Part shown: piece by piece, positions 1 through 8,751 of the stretch
Position numbering within the stretch: position 1 is the first letter of the stretch
Layout of the letters: each line of letters opens with the position of its first letter
DNA from: an uncultured Gemmatimonadales bacterium
GTDB lineage: Bacteria; Gemmatimonadota; Gemmatimonadetes; JACCXV01; JAHWKZ01
Reading direction: 5' to 3'
DNA: 64,000 bases
NCBI GenBank assembly: GCA_947259315.1
Contig: CAMYLR010000003.1
Location: 62,001 to 126,000, forward strand
Translations under genes and position numbers: made by a program
Notes under the pieces: generated by a model
Database searches by the model: none
What the model saw: the letters and a program-made list of their open reading frames with translations, nothing else
What the model was told of the DNA's origin: nothing

Positions 1-8
1 ACCGAGCC

Positions 9-1721
9 TTAGAACCCGGCCGCCTCGCCCCCGCCGCGGAGGTCGCTCCGCCCATACAGGAGGCCGGTCTCGACCCCCAGCTCGATCCCCTGGGCACGCC
101 CGGAGTAGCCGCGTCTCGTCTCGACGCGATGTCCCATCGACTCGAGTTGGTACACCGTATCCTCGGAAAGCGTCCATGGCTCGGCTCGAATCGTGTCCGG
201 CAGGTGCTGATGATGAAACCGGCCACCGTCGAGCGCTTCGGCGAGCGTCATGTCGTAATCGATCGCGCCGATCAGGATCTGTGCGACCGTCGTGATGATC
301 GTCGAGCCACCGGGGGAGCCGACGACGAACCTCGGATCCTCGTTCTGTACGACGATCGTCGGTGTCATCGCGGATAGCGGTCGTTTGCCGGGCTGGATGG
401 CGTTCGATCGCCCCTGTACGAGCCCGTACGCGTTTGGCACGCCGGGCTTCACAGTCAGATCGTCCATCTCGTTGTTGAGAAAGAAGCCGGCGGCGGTCTC
501 TAGCGATCCGAACGAGCCGTTTATAGTGGTTGTGGATGCGACCGCGTTCCCCATCGGGTCGACGATCGAGAAGTGTGTCGTCTCGGTGCTCTCCGCCGTA
601 ACTCGTGCCGATGATGCGCTGAGCTCGGGACGGATATCGATGGACGATGTGGCGCGCAGCGTGTCGATCGAAGCTGCGAGATCATGGGCATACGATTCGG
701 TCAAAATCGATTGTGGGATGTCGACAAAGTCAGGATCGCCAAGCAACGCGTTGCGCTCGGCAAATGCGCGTCGCATCGCCTCGACGATGCGGTGAACCGC
801 GCGCGCGCCATGATAGGGGTACTCGCCTAGCTCGACCGTCTCGAGCTGCTCGAGGATGAGCTTGAGCGTGATCCCGCCCGAAGATGGGGGACCCATGCTG
901 TGAACGGTGTAACCACGGTAATCGAACGTGATCGGAGGTCGCTCGACGGCGCGGTACCGGCGCAGGTCTTCGTGAGTGATCAAGCCTCCGCGGCGCTCCA
1001 TCGCCCCGACGATCGAGTCGGCGATCTCGCCGCGGTAGAAGACGTCCGGCCCACGGGCCGCGATCAACCGGAGGGTGCGCGCGAGCGCGGGCTGGCGCAG
1101 GGTATCTCCAACCGCCGGCAGTTGACCGGTTGGGAGTAGCATCGCCGCGGCGCCAGGGAAACGCCGAATGTCGTCGATCTTGCCGGCGATCAACCGACGC
1201 GAGTACGGGTCGACCGGAAAGCCTCGCTCGGCCAGTTCGATCGCTGGCTCGATGAGGTCTGCCCAGGGCAGCGTCGCGTGGCGTTCGTGAACGAGCTTCA
1301 TCCCGGCGACCGATCCGGGCGTGGCTACGGCAAGCGCGCCAAACCACGAAGGACGGTCAGGCCTCACTTCGCCGAACTCGTCCAGGTACATGTCCTCGCT
1401 GGCAGCCAAGGGCGCGGTTTCCCGGTAATCGTATGTGTGGACCACACCATCCGACGTGCGAACTACGAGAAATCCGCCGCCGCCGAGATTGCCAGCCGAG
1501 GGCAGAGCGACAGCAAGCGCGAAGTGAACCGCGATCGCTGCGTCAACGGCGTTTCCACCGCGGCGTAGGACTTCTACGCCGACGCGTGTCGCCTCGCTCT
1601 TCGCGCTCACCACCATCGCGCTGTCAGCGACGACCGGTGACCACCAGCGTGGTTGCTGGGCCAGGACCTTCGAACCGGTCAGCAGAGCGATCAGCAACCC
1701 GAGTGCTATCAGATTACGCAT
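9..1721 (-). CDS. ggt: Gamma-glutamyltransferase
   Basis: Periplasmic gamma-glutamyltransferase, which cleaves or transfers the gamma-glutamyl group of glutathione and related peptides. The 570-residue protein has a signal peptide (about 1-21, ending VLAQ) and full family length. The autoprocessing site is at TTHFSIVD, with Thr 381 the expected new N-terminal nucleophile of the small subunit. The Gly-rich SPPSSGG-like loop (GPPSSGGIT, about 278-286) and the late SPGGS motif are present. It is divergent from the NfeD-type gene with only 30 bases between the starts. A TATATT hexamer sits 6 bases before the ATG and there is no Shine-Dalgarno, so the mRNA may be leaderless. Identification is secure; the substrate is inferred from the family. 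Confidence 0.95.
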   Translation of the reverse strand: MRNLIALGLLIALLTGSKVLAQQPRWWSPVVADSAMVVSAKSEATRVGVEVLRRGGNAVDAAIAVHFALAVALPSAGNLGGGGFLVVRTSDGVVHTYDYRETAPLAASEDMYLDEFGEVRPDRPSWFGALAVATPGSVAGMKLVHERHATLPWADLIEPAIELAERGFPVDPYSRRLIAGKIDDIRRFPGAAAMLLPTGQLPAVGDTLRQPALARTLRLIAARGPDVFYRGEIADSIVGAMERRGGLITHEDLRRYRAVERPPITFDYRGYTVHSMGPPSSGGITLKLILEQLETVELGEYPYHGARAVHRIVEAMRRAFAERNALLGDPDFVDIPQSILTESYAHDLAASIDTLRATSSIDIRPELSASSARVTAESTETTHFSIVDPMGNAVASTTTINGSFGSLETAAGFFLNNEMDDLTVKPGVPNAYGLVQGRSNAIQPGKRPLSAMTPTIVVQNEDPRFVVGSPGGSTIITTVAQILIGAIDYDMTLAEALDGGRFHHQHLPDTIRAEPWTLSEDTVYQLESMGHRVETRRGYSGRAQGIELGVETGLLYGRSDLRGGGEAAGF

Positions 1722-1727
1722 GGCACG

Positions 1728-1733
1728 AATATA
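1728..1733 (-). promoter_or_regulatory. Putative -10 hexamer of ggt (leaderless type)
   Basis: TATATT on the minus strand, six bases before the ggt ATG. No convincing -35 is visible. The same AT-rich patch gives TATCAT (1732-1737) on the plus strand, 14 bases before the NfeD-type ATG, so the two divergent promoters may share it. Confidence 0.4.
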
Positions 1734-1751
1734 TCATTACCTTCTGTACAC

Positions 1752-3164
1752 ATGAGGTCAGTCTGGAAACTGCTCGGTGTGGCGCTTACCGCGCTCACCC
1801 TGTTGTCGGTTGTGCACCCTGCGGCGGCTCAGGATACGGCGGTCGCAGAATCGGATACGACGGACGCAGAGCCGGATACGACAGCCGCTGAACCCGATCG
1901 CGTGTTCGTATACCGGGTCGAGATCGATGGCGCCATTCAGCCCGCGTCGGCCGAGTTTCTCGTCAACGCCATCGCCAAGGCGGGGGACGAGCGCGCCGAC
2001 GCGTTGATCATCGAGCTCGACACGCCTGGCGGTCTGGTCGATTCGACACGCGACATCATCCAAGCGATGCTATCCAGCCGCGTTCCGGTCGTCGTATACG
2101 TCGCGCCGGGTGGCGCGCGGGCCGGGTCGGCGGGGGTCTTTATCACGCTCGCCGCGCACGTGGCAGCGATGGCACCGGGTACGAACATCGGAGCGGCGAC
2201 GCCGATCAACATCGGCGGCGGGGATTTCTCACCGGGTGGACCGGCGCCGGCAGACTCCGTTGCCGAGGAACAGACCGAGGGCCAGAGCGATCTCGAGCGC
2301 AAGATTTTGAACGACACGGTGGCGTTTATTCGGACGATCGCCGAAAAACGCGGTCGCAACGCCGAGTGGGCCGAGCGCGCAGTGCGCGAGGCCGACGCGA
2401 TCACCGAGACCGAAGCGCTCGAACTGAACGTCATCGACCTGGTGGTGCCCAACCTGGCCAAACTGCTGGATGAGATCGACGGCCGCGAGATCGAGGTGCT
2501 GGATCGCACCGTCACACTGGCTACCGCCCAGGCCGAGATTCGGGACATCCCGAAGGGTCTGAGATTCCGGATCCTGGATGCGATCGCTAACCCGAACATC
2601 GCCTTTATCCTGATGTTGATCGGGATCTACGGGATCTTCTTCGAGCTCATGAACCCGGGCTCGATCCTCCCCGGTGTGGCGGGGGTGATCTCCCTGCTGC
2701 TGGCGTTTTTCGCCCTTCAGGCGCTGCCGGTGAACTACGTCGGCGTGTTGCTGCTCTTGTTCGCGCTGGTCTTGTTCATCGCTGAAGTGAAGATCGTGAG
2801 CTACGGACTGCTTACTGTCAGTGGCATCATCGCGTTTGTGCTCGGGGCCACGATGTTGTTCGACGCACCGGGGTCTTTCTTCCGGGTCAGCTGGAGCGTG
2901 ATCGTGCCGGCCGTGGTCGTGACGGCTGCGTTCTTCGTGATCGCTCTCGGGCTGGCTTACCGTACATGGCGGACGCAACCGACGACCGGTCGCGAGGGGT
3001 TGGTCGGCGAGCGCGGCGTCGTGCGCCGGGGAGTCGATCCCACGGGTCAGGTCCTCGTGCACGGCGAGCTGTGGAAGGCCCGGGCCGATGAGCCGCTCGA
3101 GTCCGGGACCGAGGTCGAAGTCACCGCCGTCGACGGGTTGACCATTCACGTCAAACGGACGTAG
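1752..3164 (+). CDS. NfeD-type membrane-bound ClpP-class serine protease
   Basis: Full-length NfeD family protein of 470 residues, combining a ClpP-class serine protease domain with a membrane block and a C-terminal OB-fold. In other bacteria these act in membrane protein quality control near stomatin partners. A signal peptide (1 to about 26) is followed by a repeated Asp/Thr/Glu linker, then the protease domain with GGLVDST and the candidate nucleophile region GARAGSAGVF, four to five membrane helices (about 280-410), and the OB-like end (GLVGERGVVRRG). I chose the ATG at 1752 because it begins the signal peptide (MRSVWKLL); an in-frame start 99 bases upstream adds a non-natural extension. 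No stomatin gene is adjacent. Confidence 0.9.
   Translation: MRSVWKLLGVALTALTLLSVVHPAAAQDTAVAESDTTDAEPDTTAAEPDRVFVYRVEIDGAIQPASAEFLVNAIAKAGDERADALIIELDTPGGLVDSTRDIIQAMLSSRVPVVVYVAPGGARAGSAGVFITLAAHVAAMAPGTNIGAATPINIGGGDFSPGGPAPADSVAEEQTEGQSDLERKILNDTVAFIRTIAEKRGRNAEWAERAVREADAITETEALELNVIDLVVPNLAKLLDEIDGREIEVLDRTVTLATAQAEIRDIPKGLRFRILDAIANPNIAFILMLIGIYGIFFELMNPGSILPGVAGVISLLLAFFALQALPVNYVGVLLLLFALVLFIAEVKIVSYGLLTVSGIIAFVLGATMLFDAPGSFFRVSWSVIVPAVVVTAAFFVIALGLAYRTWRTQPTTGREGLVGERGVVRRGVDPTGQVLVHGELWKARADEPLESGTEVEVTAVDGLTIHVKRT
1832..1894 (+). repeat. Three tandem 21-base units inside the NfeD-type gene
   Basis: Three consecutive 21-base copies, each beginning GGATACG(G/A)C, encode a heptad-like DTxxAEP linker directly after the signal peptide. 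The copies differ at several positions, so this is an older in-frame duplication. The unit length keeps the frame open whatever the copy number. Confidence 0.75.
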
Positions 3165-3177
3165 CCCGGACCAACCC

Positions 3178-3780
3178 ATGGCCGATTGCGAAGTCGTGGC
3201 GGCGGCCAAGAGTGCGCTCAGACAACGTATGCTGCGAGCCCGCTCGGAGCTCGATCCGCGCCTCCAAGCAGGGTGGGGAGAGGCGATCACCGATCGGCTG
3301 GTCGGGCTCGAGGAGTACCGCCAGGCGGGCACGCTCCATCTCTACATCGATGTCTTTCCGGGCGAGGTGCCGACCCACGATCTGGCGACACTAGCGGTGA
3401 CCCAAGGAAAACGGGTCGCAGTCCCCAGAATCGTGACCTTCAAGCCACCCGAGATGGTCGGGGTCGAGATCAGCTCGCTGGAAGAGTTGTCGCTCAGCTC
3501 GGCCGGTCTCTGGGAACCCGACCCCAGTCGGGCCGATCGCGTCCCCGAAGCCGAGATCGATCTGGTCGTCGTGCCCGGCCTCGCGTTTGACCGCTCGGGG
3601 CACCGACTCGGGCTCGGGGGTGGCTTCTACGACCGCTGGCTGCCCTCGGTCCCGGCCCCAAGGGTGGGGTTGGCACTCTCCTTGCAAGTCGTTGAGAGGG
3701 TTCCACATACCGGGCGCGACCAGAGGGTCGATTGGATCGTCACCGAGAACGACCTCATCGATTGTCGCGAGTCGCGATAA
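3178..3780 (+). CDS. ygfA: 5-formyltetrahydrofolate cyclo-ligase
   Basis: Cytosolic enzyme that converts 5-formyl-THF to 5,10-methenyl-THF with ATP, salvaging a dead-end folate. The 200-residue protein has the family hallmark GLGGGFYDRWL near residue 150 and the basic ATP-binding N-terminus (KSALRQRML). The ATG lies 13 bases after the NfeD-type stop. A downstream ABC transporter gene follows closely, so all may be co-transcribed. Length and motifs fit the family; nothing odd was seen. Confidence 0.92.
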   Translation: MADCEVVAAAKSALRQRMLRARSELDPRLQAGWGEAITDRLVGLEEYRQAGTLHLYIDVFPGEVPTHDLATLAVTQGKRVAVPRIVTFKPPEMVGVEISSLEELSLSSAGLWEPDPSRADRVPEAEIDLVVVPGLAFDRSGHRLGLGGGFYDRWLPSVPAPRVGLALSLQVVERVPHTGRDQRVDWIVTENDLIDCRESR

Positions 3781-3803
3781 CCCCTCGGCAGGACCCAGAG
3801 CCA

Positions 3804-4562
3804 TTGAGCGGCATCGTTCTCACCGATTTGACGAAATCTTACGGCGCCTTTCCCGTGTTGCGCGGAATCTCGCTCAACGTCGAGCCCGGGGAGCTGTTTG
3901 GATTCCTGGGCCCCAACGGTGCTGGCAAAACGACCACCATCAAGATCATGACGAGTCTGCTTCTGCCGTCTGGTGGTCGTGTCGAGGTCGCCGGGTACGA
4001 CGTCGTAGAGGACCCTTACGAGGTCAAACGTCGAGTCGGGTTTGTCCCGGATCGACCCTTCCTGTACGACAAGCTGACCGGATCGGAGTTCCTGGAATTT
4101 GTGGGACACCTGTACGACTTGAGTCCGGCGACGGTCCGGGAGCGCTCACACGAACTGATCGAGTTGTTCGATCTGAGTGAGTGGATCGACGAGCTGGTCG
4201 AAGCCTATAGCCATGGAATGCGACAGAAGCTGGCCATGACGTCGGCGCTGCTGCACGAGCCCGAGATCATCATCATCGATGAACCCACAGTGGGCCTCGA
4301 TCCGCGCAGCCAGAGCCGGATGAAAACGCTGCTATCTAACCTCACGGCCAAGGGTCACACGGTGTTTCTCTCGACTCATACGCTGGAGATCGCCGAAGCA
4401 CTGTGCACGCGGGTCGCGATCATCCATCGCGGAGAGATCATCGCCCGCGGAACGGTCGACGAGTTGCGCCGCGAGGCGCGTCGGGAAGACAGCTCGCTCG
4501 AGGAGATCTTCTTGGGGCTGACCGAGGGCGGTGGGCCAGTGGGCGAGCCCTCTCTGGTGTGA
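3804..4562 (+). CDS. ABC-2 type exporter, ATP-binding protein
   Basis: ATPase of a two-gene ABC exporter. Walker A is GPNGAGKTTT, the signature region reads YSHGMRQKLAM (a degenerate LSGGQ, common in this group), Walker B is IIIIDEPTVGLD, and the H-loop is STHTLE. I chose the TTG at 3804, which gives the natural N-terminus (SGIVLTDLTKSYG) just after the folate gene; an ATG at 3732 would overlap that gene by 49 bases and adds unnatural residues. The next gene overlaps by four bases (GTGA) and encodes the permease. Substrate unknown. Confidence 0.88.
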   Translation: MSGIVLTDLTKSYGAFPVLRGISLNVEPGELFGFLGPNGAGKTTTIKIMTSLLLPSGGRVEVAGYDVVEDPYEVKRRVGFVPDRPFLYDKLTGSEFLEFVGHLYDLSPATVRERSHELIELFDLSEWIDELVEAYSHGMRQKLAMTSALLHEPEIIIIDEPTVGLDPRSQSRMKTLLSNLTAKGHTVFLSTHTLEIAEALCTRVAIIHRGEIIARGTVDELRREARREDSSLEEIFLGLTEGGGPVGEPSLV

Positions 4563-6253
4563 AAACCCTGTTCTATCCACGACTCGCGGGGTTGAGGCGC
4601 GAGCAGCGACCCGGCGGAATTCACAGAATCAGCGTACCGATCGTGCTGGGGCTCGTTTTTTGGGCCGCTTTCTATCTTGTGATGGTCCGGGTGTTGAATC
4701 ACTTCACGACCGTCGACCCTGACCTGGGTCGGATTCTGGCGGCCAAGCTCCTGGCGCTCTTGTTCTTGCTGTGGCTGTCGTTTCTCGCTTTCTCGGCGTT
4801 GATCACGGCCGTGACGCAGATCTTCTTGGCGCGTGACCTCCCGATGTGGTTAGCCGCGCCGATTCCCCTGCGTCGATTGTTTCGCGTCAAGCTCGTCGAG
4901 ATCGCCACGCTGGCGTCGTGGACAGCCGTCTTTCTGGCGATCCCGGTGTGGGTGGCGTATGGAGTCGTCTTTGGCGCCGGTTGGACCTACTACGCTGCCT
5001 TGGTTGTGGCGGTCGGATGTTGCGTCACGATCGCGACATCGATCGGAATGTTGGTTGCCGTCGCGTTGGTAAACCTGTTTCCCGCCCGTCGCGCGCGAGA
5101 TCTGTTGTCGCTGGTCGCCTTGATGTTCATAGCCGCGATCGTCATTCTCCTGCGCGCTCTCCGGCCGGAGGAGTTCGTGCGGCCCGAGGACTTCGGGACA
5201 TGGGCCGAGTATCTGGTCTCGCTGTCGAACCCTACGCTCCCATGGCTGCCTTCATATTGGGCGGCGCGTCTTCTGGGTGAGGTGCTGGGCGTATACAACG
5301 CGGTGCACTGGGACGCGGTGACGTTGTATGGATCGTTGCTCGTGGTAGGCGCGACGGTCTCAACGCTCGCCGCGGCCGGCGTGTTTCGCGAAATGTTCCG
5401 AACCGGCTATTCGAAGTCTCAGGAAGCGCGACAGGTTCAGTGGACTCGCCGGCTGTGGTGGCGTCGCACGTTGCAGTCGTTGGCACGCCCGTTCCCGCGA
5501 CGCGTGCGGGCTATGATCGTGAAGGACGTTTCGACGTTCTTTCGCGACCCGGGACAATGGTCACAGCTCTTTTTGTTGCTCGCTGTGGTCGCCATCTATC
5601 TGTACAACTTCAGGGTCCTTCCCCTAGATGCTGCCGGTGGGACCGGCTACTTGTTGCGAGACCTGCTGGCGTTCTTGAACATCGGCCTGGTCGGCTTCGT
5701 CGTCACGGCATTGGCAGCCCGATTCATTCTCCCCGGGGTGAGCCTCGAGGGGCACACGCTGTGGTTGCTTCAGAGCAGCCCACTGACGATCGAGGAGATG
5801 CTTTGGGCCAAGTTCTGGAGCGGATTTCTGCCGCTGGTCGCGCTGGCGGAACTGTTGGTTGTATTTTCCAACGCGTTGCTCCAAACGACGTTGCTTCTGA
5901 GCGTGATCTCGGTCGCAACGGTTTTGTTCTTGTCGGCGGCCATCGTGGGAATGGCCGTTGGGCTTGGAGCCTCCCATCCGCGGTTCGATGCCCCCGACAG
6001 CTCACAGGTAACAGCGGGCTACGCGGGATTCTTGTTTATGGTCATGAGCGCATTGCTGGTGTTGGCGTCGGTTATTGTCCTCGCCTGGCCCGTCTACAAT
6101 TCCTTTCGGGCCTCGTGGCTGGGCTGGGGCGTAGGCGCCGGCGAATGGGGCGGCATAGCGGGTGGTCTGGTGGCGGTGGGTGGAGTTTCAGCGATCGCGT
6201 TGTTTGCGACGATGCAAGCCGGCAGTCGCCGGCTGGAAGCGAGAGAGCTGTAA
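4559..6253 (+). CDS. ABC-2 type exporter, membrane protein
   Basis: Hydrophobic 564-residue protein with roughly ten or more membrane segments in two blocks, separated by an Arg-rich cytoplasmic stretch (QWTRRLWWRRTLQ). It resembles the large putative ABC exporter permeases that pair with a CcmA/NatA-type ATPase. The start is a GTG sharing the four-base GTGA overlap with the ATPase stop; longer in-frame starts lie inside the ATPase gene. The pair forms a complete half-and-half exporter. Substrate not inferable from sequence. Confidence 0.8.
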   Translation: MKTLFYPRLAGLRREQRPGGIHRISVPIVLGLVFWAAFYLVMVRVLNHFTTVDPDLGRILAAKLLALLFLLWLSFLAFSALITAVTQIFLARDLPMWLAAPIPLRRLFRVKLVEIATLASWTAVFLAIPVWVAYGVVFGAGWTYYAALVVAVGCCVTIATSIGMLVAVALVNLFPARRARDLLSLVALMFIAAIVILLRALRPEEFVRPEDFGTWAEYLVSLSNPTLPWLPSYWAARLLGEVLGVYNAVHWDAVTLYGSLLVVGATVSTLAAAGVFREMFRTGYSKSQEARQVQWTRRLWWRRTLQSLARPFPRRVRAMIVKDVSTFFRDPGQWSQLFLLLAVVAIYLYNFRVLPLDAAGGTGYLLRDLLAFLNIGLVGFVVTALAARFILPGVSLEGHTLWLLQSSPLTIEEMLWAKFWSGFLPLVALAELLVVFSNALLQTTLLLSVISVATVLFLSAAIVGMAVGLGASHPRFDAPDSSQVTAGYAGFLFMVMSALLVLASVIVLAWPVYNSFRASWLGWGVGAGEWGGIAGGLVAVGGVSAIALFATMQAGSRRLEAREL

Positions 6254-6254
6254 C

Positions 6255-7826
6255 ATGTTGAAGTCGCCACGCCATGTCATGTCGCTGCTCGCCGTACCGG
6301 TCGTGCTTGCCACTTTCCCGATCACGGTGTCGGCGCAAGGTGCCCTGGCCGGTGATGGTGTCGTGGAGGATGGGGGTGCGGCGGCTATCGCCGAGCTTCT
6401 GGATCCGATCGTTCGCCGCCGAAGCGGGCGGATTGGCGTCGCTGTGTACGACGCCGACCTCGGCAACCCGCTCTACCTTCACAACGCTGACCTGCCACTG
6501 ACACCGGCTTCGAACATGAAGTTGTACACTAGCGCCGCCGCGCTCGACCGGCTCGGGCCAGACTTCCAGTACACTACATCGCTTTACGCCGATGGCGAGA
6601 TCCGTCCCGACGGGACACTCGATGGTGATTTGGTCCTTATCGGTCGCGGGGATCCGACGCTCTCGGGTCGCTTTTACGGGGATAGCGTGACGTTCGTTTT
6701 TGATCGGTTTGCGGCCCGCCTCAAGCAGATGGGCATCCGTCGTGTCACCGGCGCGGTCGTAGGCGATGCGACGTACTTCGATGATGCGCGGATCGCGCCG
6801 GGGTGGGACAGCAGGAACTTGCTGCGTTGGTACGGAGCCCGTTCCAGCGCGCTGTCATCAAACGACAACGTGGTCACGATCGAGATCCATCCCGGTGAGT
6901 GGGTGGGCGCGCCCCCGGCCCTCACCTTCTACCCGCACACCGATCGGCTGGAGATCTCCAATCAGGCGATCACCGTTGGGCGCCGGGGTGGTCGATCGAT
7001 CGGAATTCGGCGCGACTCGGAAACTGGTGAGTACGTGATCCGTGGTCGAATTCCGCTCAGGAGCCGCGCTCTCCGGTATATGGTCTCGGTTGAAGACCCG
7101 GCGCTATACACGACATCGGTATTTGCTGATCGCCTAAAGCGCGCCGGTATCGAGGTCGAGGGTGCCGAACGTGTCGTACACCGCTGGCAACGGGAGGGAG
7201 CGAGTTCGGCGACCTTGCTCGTGAGTCACACCAGCCCCCGCATGTCCGACATCATCAAGGTTGTGAACAAACGCAGTCAGAATTTCTTCGCTGAGCAAGT
7301 GTTGAAGACACTGGGCGCTGTTTTCAAAGCCGACGGGTCGTTCGCCAGTGGAGCCGAAGTGATCTATGACGTGCTCGATGAGCTGGGCTTGGAAACCGAT
7401 GGGGTGACGATCGAAGACGGTTCGGGTTTGAGCAGTCTCAACCGTCTTACCGCCAGGCGCACCGCGGAGCTGTTGGTGGCGATGCGTTCCCACCCGCTGT
7501 TCGATGAGTTCTACGATTCGCTCGCCATAGCCGGCGAAGATGGGGATCCGCGCAGGCTCGACTCCCCGGCTGCGCGTGGCAACGTGCATAGCAAGACCGG
7601 CACGCTGCGCGGTGTTTCTGCTTTATCGGGCTACGTGACGACTGTCGACGGGGAGCTGCTGGTGTTTTCGATCCTGATCAACAATCTGCCACGCGGGAAG
7701 TGGGCTGCCATTTCGATCGAGGACGCGATCGTCGAACGGTTGGCCGAGTTCTCGCGATGGCACCCGCCGCTTTGCGCTACCGAATCGCAAATGCCAAACG
7801 GTGGGGATTGCCTGACCGGCGGTTAG
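6255..7826 (+). CDS. dacB: D-Ala-D-Ala carboxypeptidase/endopeptidase (PBP4 type), copy 1
   Basis: Periplasmic class C penicillin-binding protein that trims or cleaves D-Ala cross-links in peptidoglycan. The protein of 523 residues has a signal peptide (about 1-27). All three active-site motifs are present: SxxK as SNMK (Ser 86, Lys 89), SxN as SSN (Ser 201, Asn 203), and KTG in HSKTGTLRG near residue 443. The ATG at 6255 begins the signal peptide one base after the permease stop. A second dacB lies 7 kb away, and the two differ at the SxN motif. Its 3' end overlaps the convergent HicB-like gene by 4 bases. Confidence 0.94.
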   Translation: MLKSPRHVMSLLAVPVVLATFPITVSAQGALAGDGVVEDGGAAAIAELLDPIVRRRSGRIGVAVYDADLGNPLYLHNADLPLTPASNMKLYTSAAALDRLGPDFQYTTSLYADGEIRPDGTLDGDLVLIGRGDPTLSGRFYGDSVTFVFDRFAARLKQMGIRRVTGAVVGDATYFDDARIAPGWDSRNLLRWYGARSSALSSNDNVVTIEIHPGEWVGAPPALTFYPHTDRLEISNQAITVGRRGGRSIGIRRDSETGEYVIRGRIPLRSRALRYMVSVEDPALYTTSVFADRLKRAGIEVEGAERVVHRWQREGASSATLLVSHTSPRMSDIIKVVNKRSQNFFAEQVLKTLGAVFKADGSFASGAEVIYDVLDELGLETDGVTIEDGSGLSSLNRLTARRTAELLVAMRSHPLFDEFYDSLAIAGEDGDPRRLDSPAARGNVHSKTGTLRGVSALSGYVTTVDGELLVFSILINNLPRGKWAAISIEDAIVERLAEFSRWHPPLCATESQMPNGGDCLTGG

Positions 7827-8176
7827 TCTCGTCGCCTGAGCTCGTATGCCAGGACAGCCAACGCAACCAACGCGGCAGACGCAAAGACGATCTTGGTGGT
7901 CGTAGTAAGCGGTGGTTGCAGGTACAGATGAGATTTGTGGCGGCTGGCTCGGCCGTTGCCGTGATCGGACACTCGGACGTGGTCTTTGGCCACGCCATCG
8001 AGGTTGCGACGTATCGCGCGTTTGAGCCGGCGTATCGCACTCGACTCCGACTGACCGTACGCGATGTAGCCGGGCAGGGCCGGAGACGTGGCCGCAAACT
8101 TGCCCTCGTCGGCCTCCTCCAGGAACACCTGGAAGCCCTCTATGGCTCCAAACCGGTCTCGGATAAACCCAAGCAT
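7823..8176 (-). CDS. HicB-like domain protein with C-terminal membrane anchor
   Basis: Small 117-residue protein of unproven function. Residues 1-65 resemble the HicB antitoxin/ribonuclease-H-like fold: a strand with an acidic EEADEGKF, then PALPGYIAYGQSESSAIRRL matching the HicB PGCxxxGxTxxEAxxNL pattern. Residues about 90-112 form one hydrophobic helix (VFASAALVALAVLAY) ending LRRRD. No HicA toxin is adjacent, so a toxin-antitoxin role is doubtful. I chose the ATG at 8176 because a -35/-10 pair lies just before it; an in-frame TTG at 8215 would put that promoter inside the gene. The family assignment is weak. Confidence 0.6.
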   Translation of the reverse strand: MLGFIRDRFGAIEGFQVFLEEADEGKFAATSPALPGYIAYGQSESSAIRRLKRAIRRNLDGVAKDHVRVSDHGNGRASRHKSHLYLQPPLTTTTKIVFASAALVALAVLAYELRRRD

Positions 8177-8182
8177 ATAGGT

Positions 8183-8211
8183 AAGATAGCGGGTTTTGGT
8201 GCGGTCGCCAA
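8183..8211 (-). promoter_or_regulatory. Putative promoter of the HicB-like gene
   Basis: On the minus strand TTGGCG (8211-8206), a 17-base spacer, then TATCTT (8188-8183), which ends 6 bases before the ATG at 8176. There is no Shine-Dalgarno, so transcription would begin at or beside the start codon. Confidence 0.5.
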
Positions 8212-8277
8212 GCAACTCACGTCGAACCCCAGTAGTAGGATGGGGTAAAATATGGCTGCCCCGGAAAGGAGGCTCAC

Positions 8278-8736
8278 GTGAGGCACCGCATCCGTTTGGT
8301 GCCGATCGTCGCCGGTTTTGTTATGGCGACCGGGTCGCACCTCACCGCGCAAGACGCTCAGCTCGACCGCGCCATCCGGTCGTTCCACTCCGACTTTCAG
8401 TTGTCATCTGATCGGGCCCGCACGGCTCGCGGTGATTTCAACGGCGACGGTCGCGTAGACGTGGCCGCAATCGTCGAAGGGCCGAATCGAGCGGCGTTCG
8501 TGATCTTCCACGCCGAGCCGGGTCGGTTCGCGCCGCATCCGCTGTTTACCAGTCTGCCTCCGGGGCCGGTCGAGCTCCGGGTGCTGGAACCCGGGCGGCA
8601 CAGGGTTATCGGGCCGCAGCGCTCGGTGGTGATAACGACGTCAGCTGTCGAGTTGGTTTTCCCGGGTCGTTCCAGTGCCATGTATGTATGGCGTGACGGT
8701 CGTTATCACGTGCTGGGTACGGAGAACTTCCGCTAG
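8278..8736 (+). CDS. Secreted protein with an FG-GAP/VCBS-like calcium motif
   Basis: Exported 152-residue protein of unknown role. A signal peptide (about 1-25, ending LTAQ) is followed by a single DFNGDGRVDVA motif, the Asp-rich calcium loop seen in FG-GAP/VCBS and dockerin-like repeats, and a small beta-rich remainder. The GTG start at 8278 is supported by a strong GGAGG ten bases upstream. The gene stands alone: the left neighbour is divergent and the right one convergent. One repeat is too few for a full propeller. Confidence 0.75.
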   Translation: MRHRIRLVPIVAGFVMATGSHLTAQDAQLDRAIRSFHSDFQLSSDRARTARGDFNGDGRVDVAAIVEGPNRAAFVIFHAEPGRFAPHPLFTSLPPGPVELRVLEPGRHRVIGPQRSVVITTSAVELVFPGRSSAMYVWRDGRYHVLGTENFR

Positions 8737-8751
8737 TTCCCCAACACCACG

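Noticed and set aside
2229-3332. Long open frame antisense to the NfeD-type and folate genes (also similar ones at 30261-31658, 53231-54535 and 54525-55802)
   Set aside because: These are shadows of real genes in GC-rich DNA: residues are low-complexity, rich in Arg, His and Gln, and show no family motifs. The opposite strand encodes recognisable proteins throughout.
7823-8176. HicAB toxin-antitoxin system
   Set aside because: No HicA-like gene is next to the HicB-like protein on either strand, and the protein has a membrane helix.
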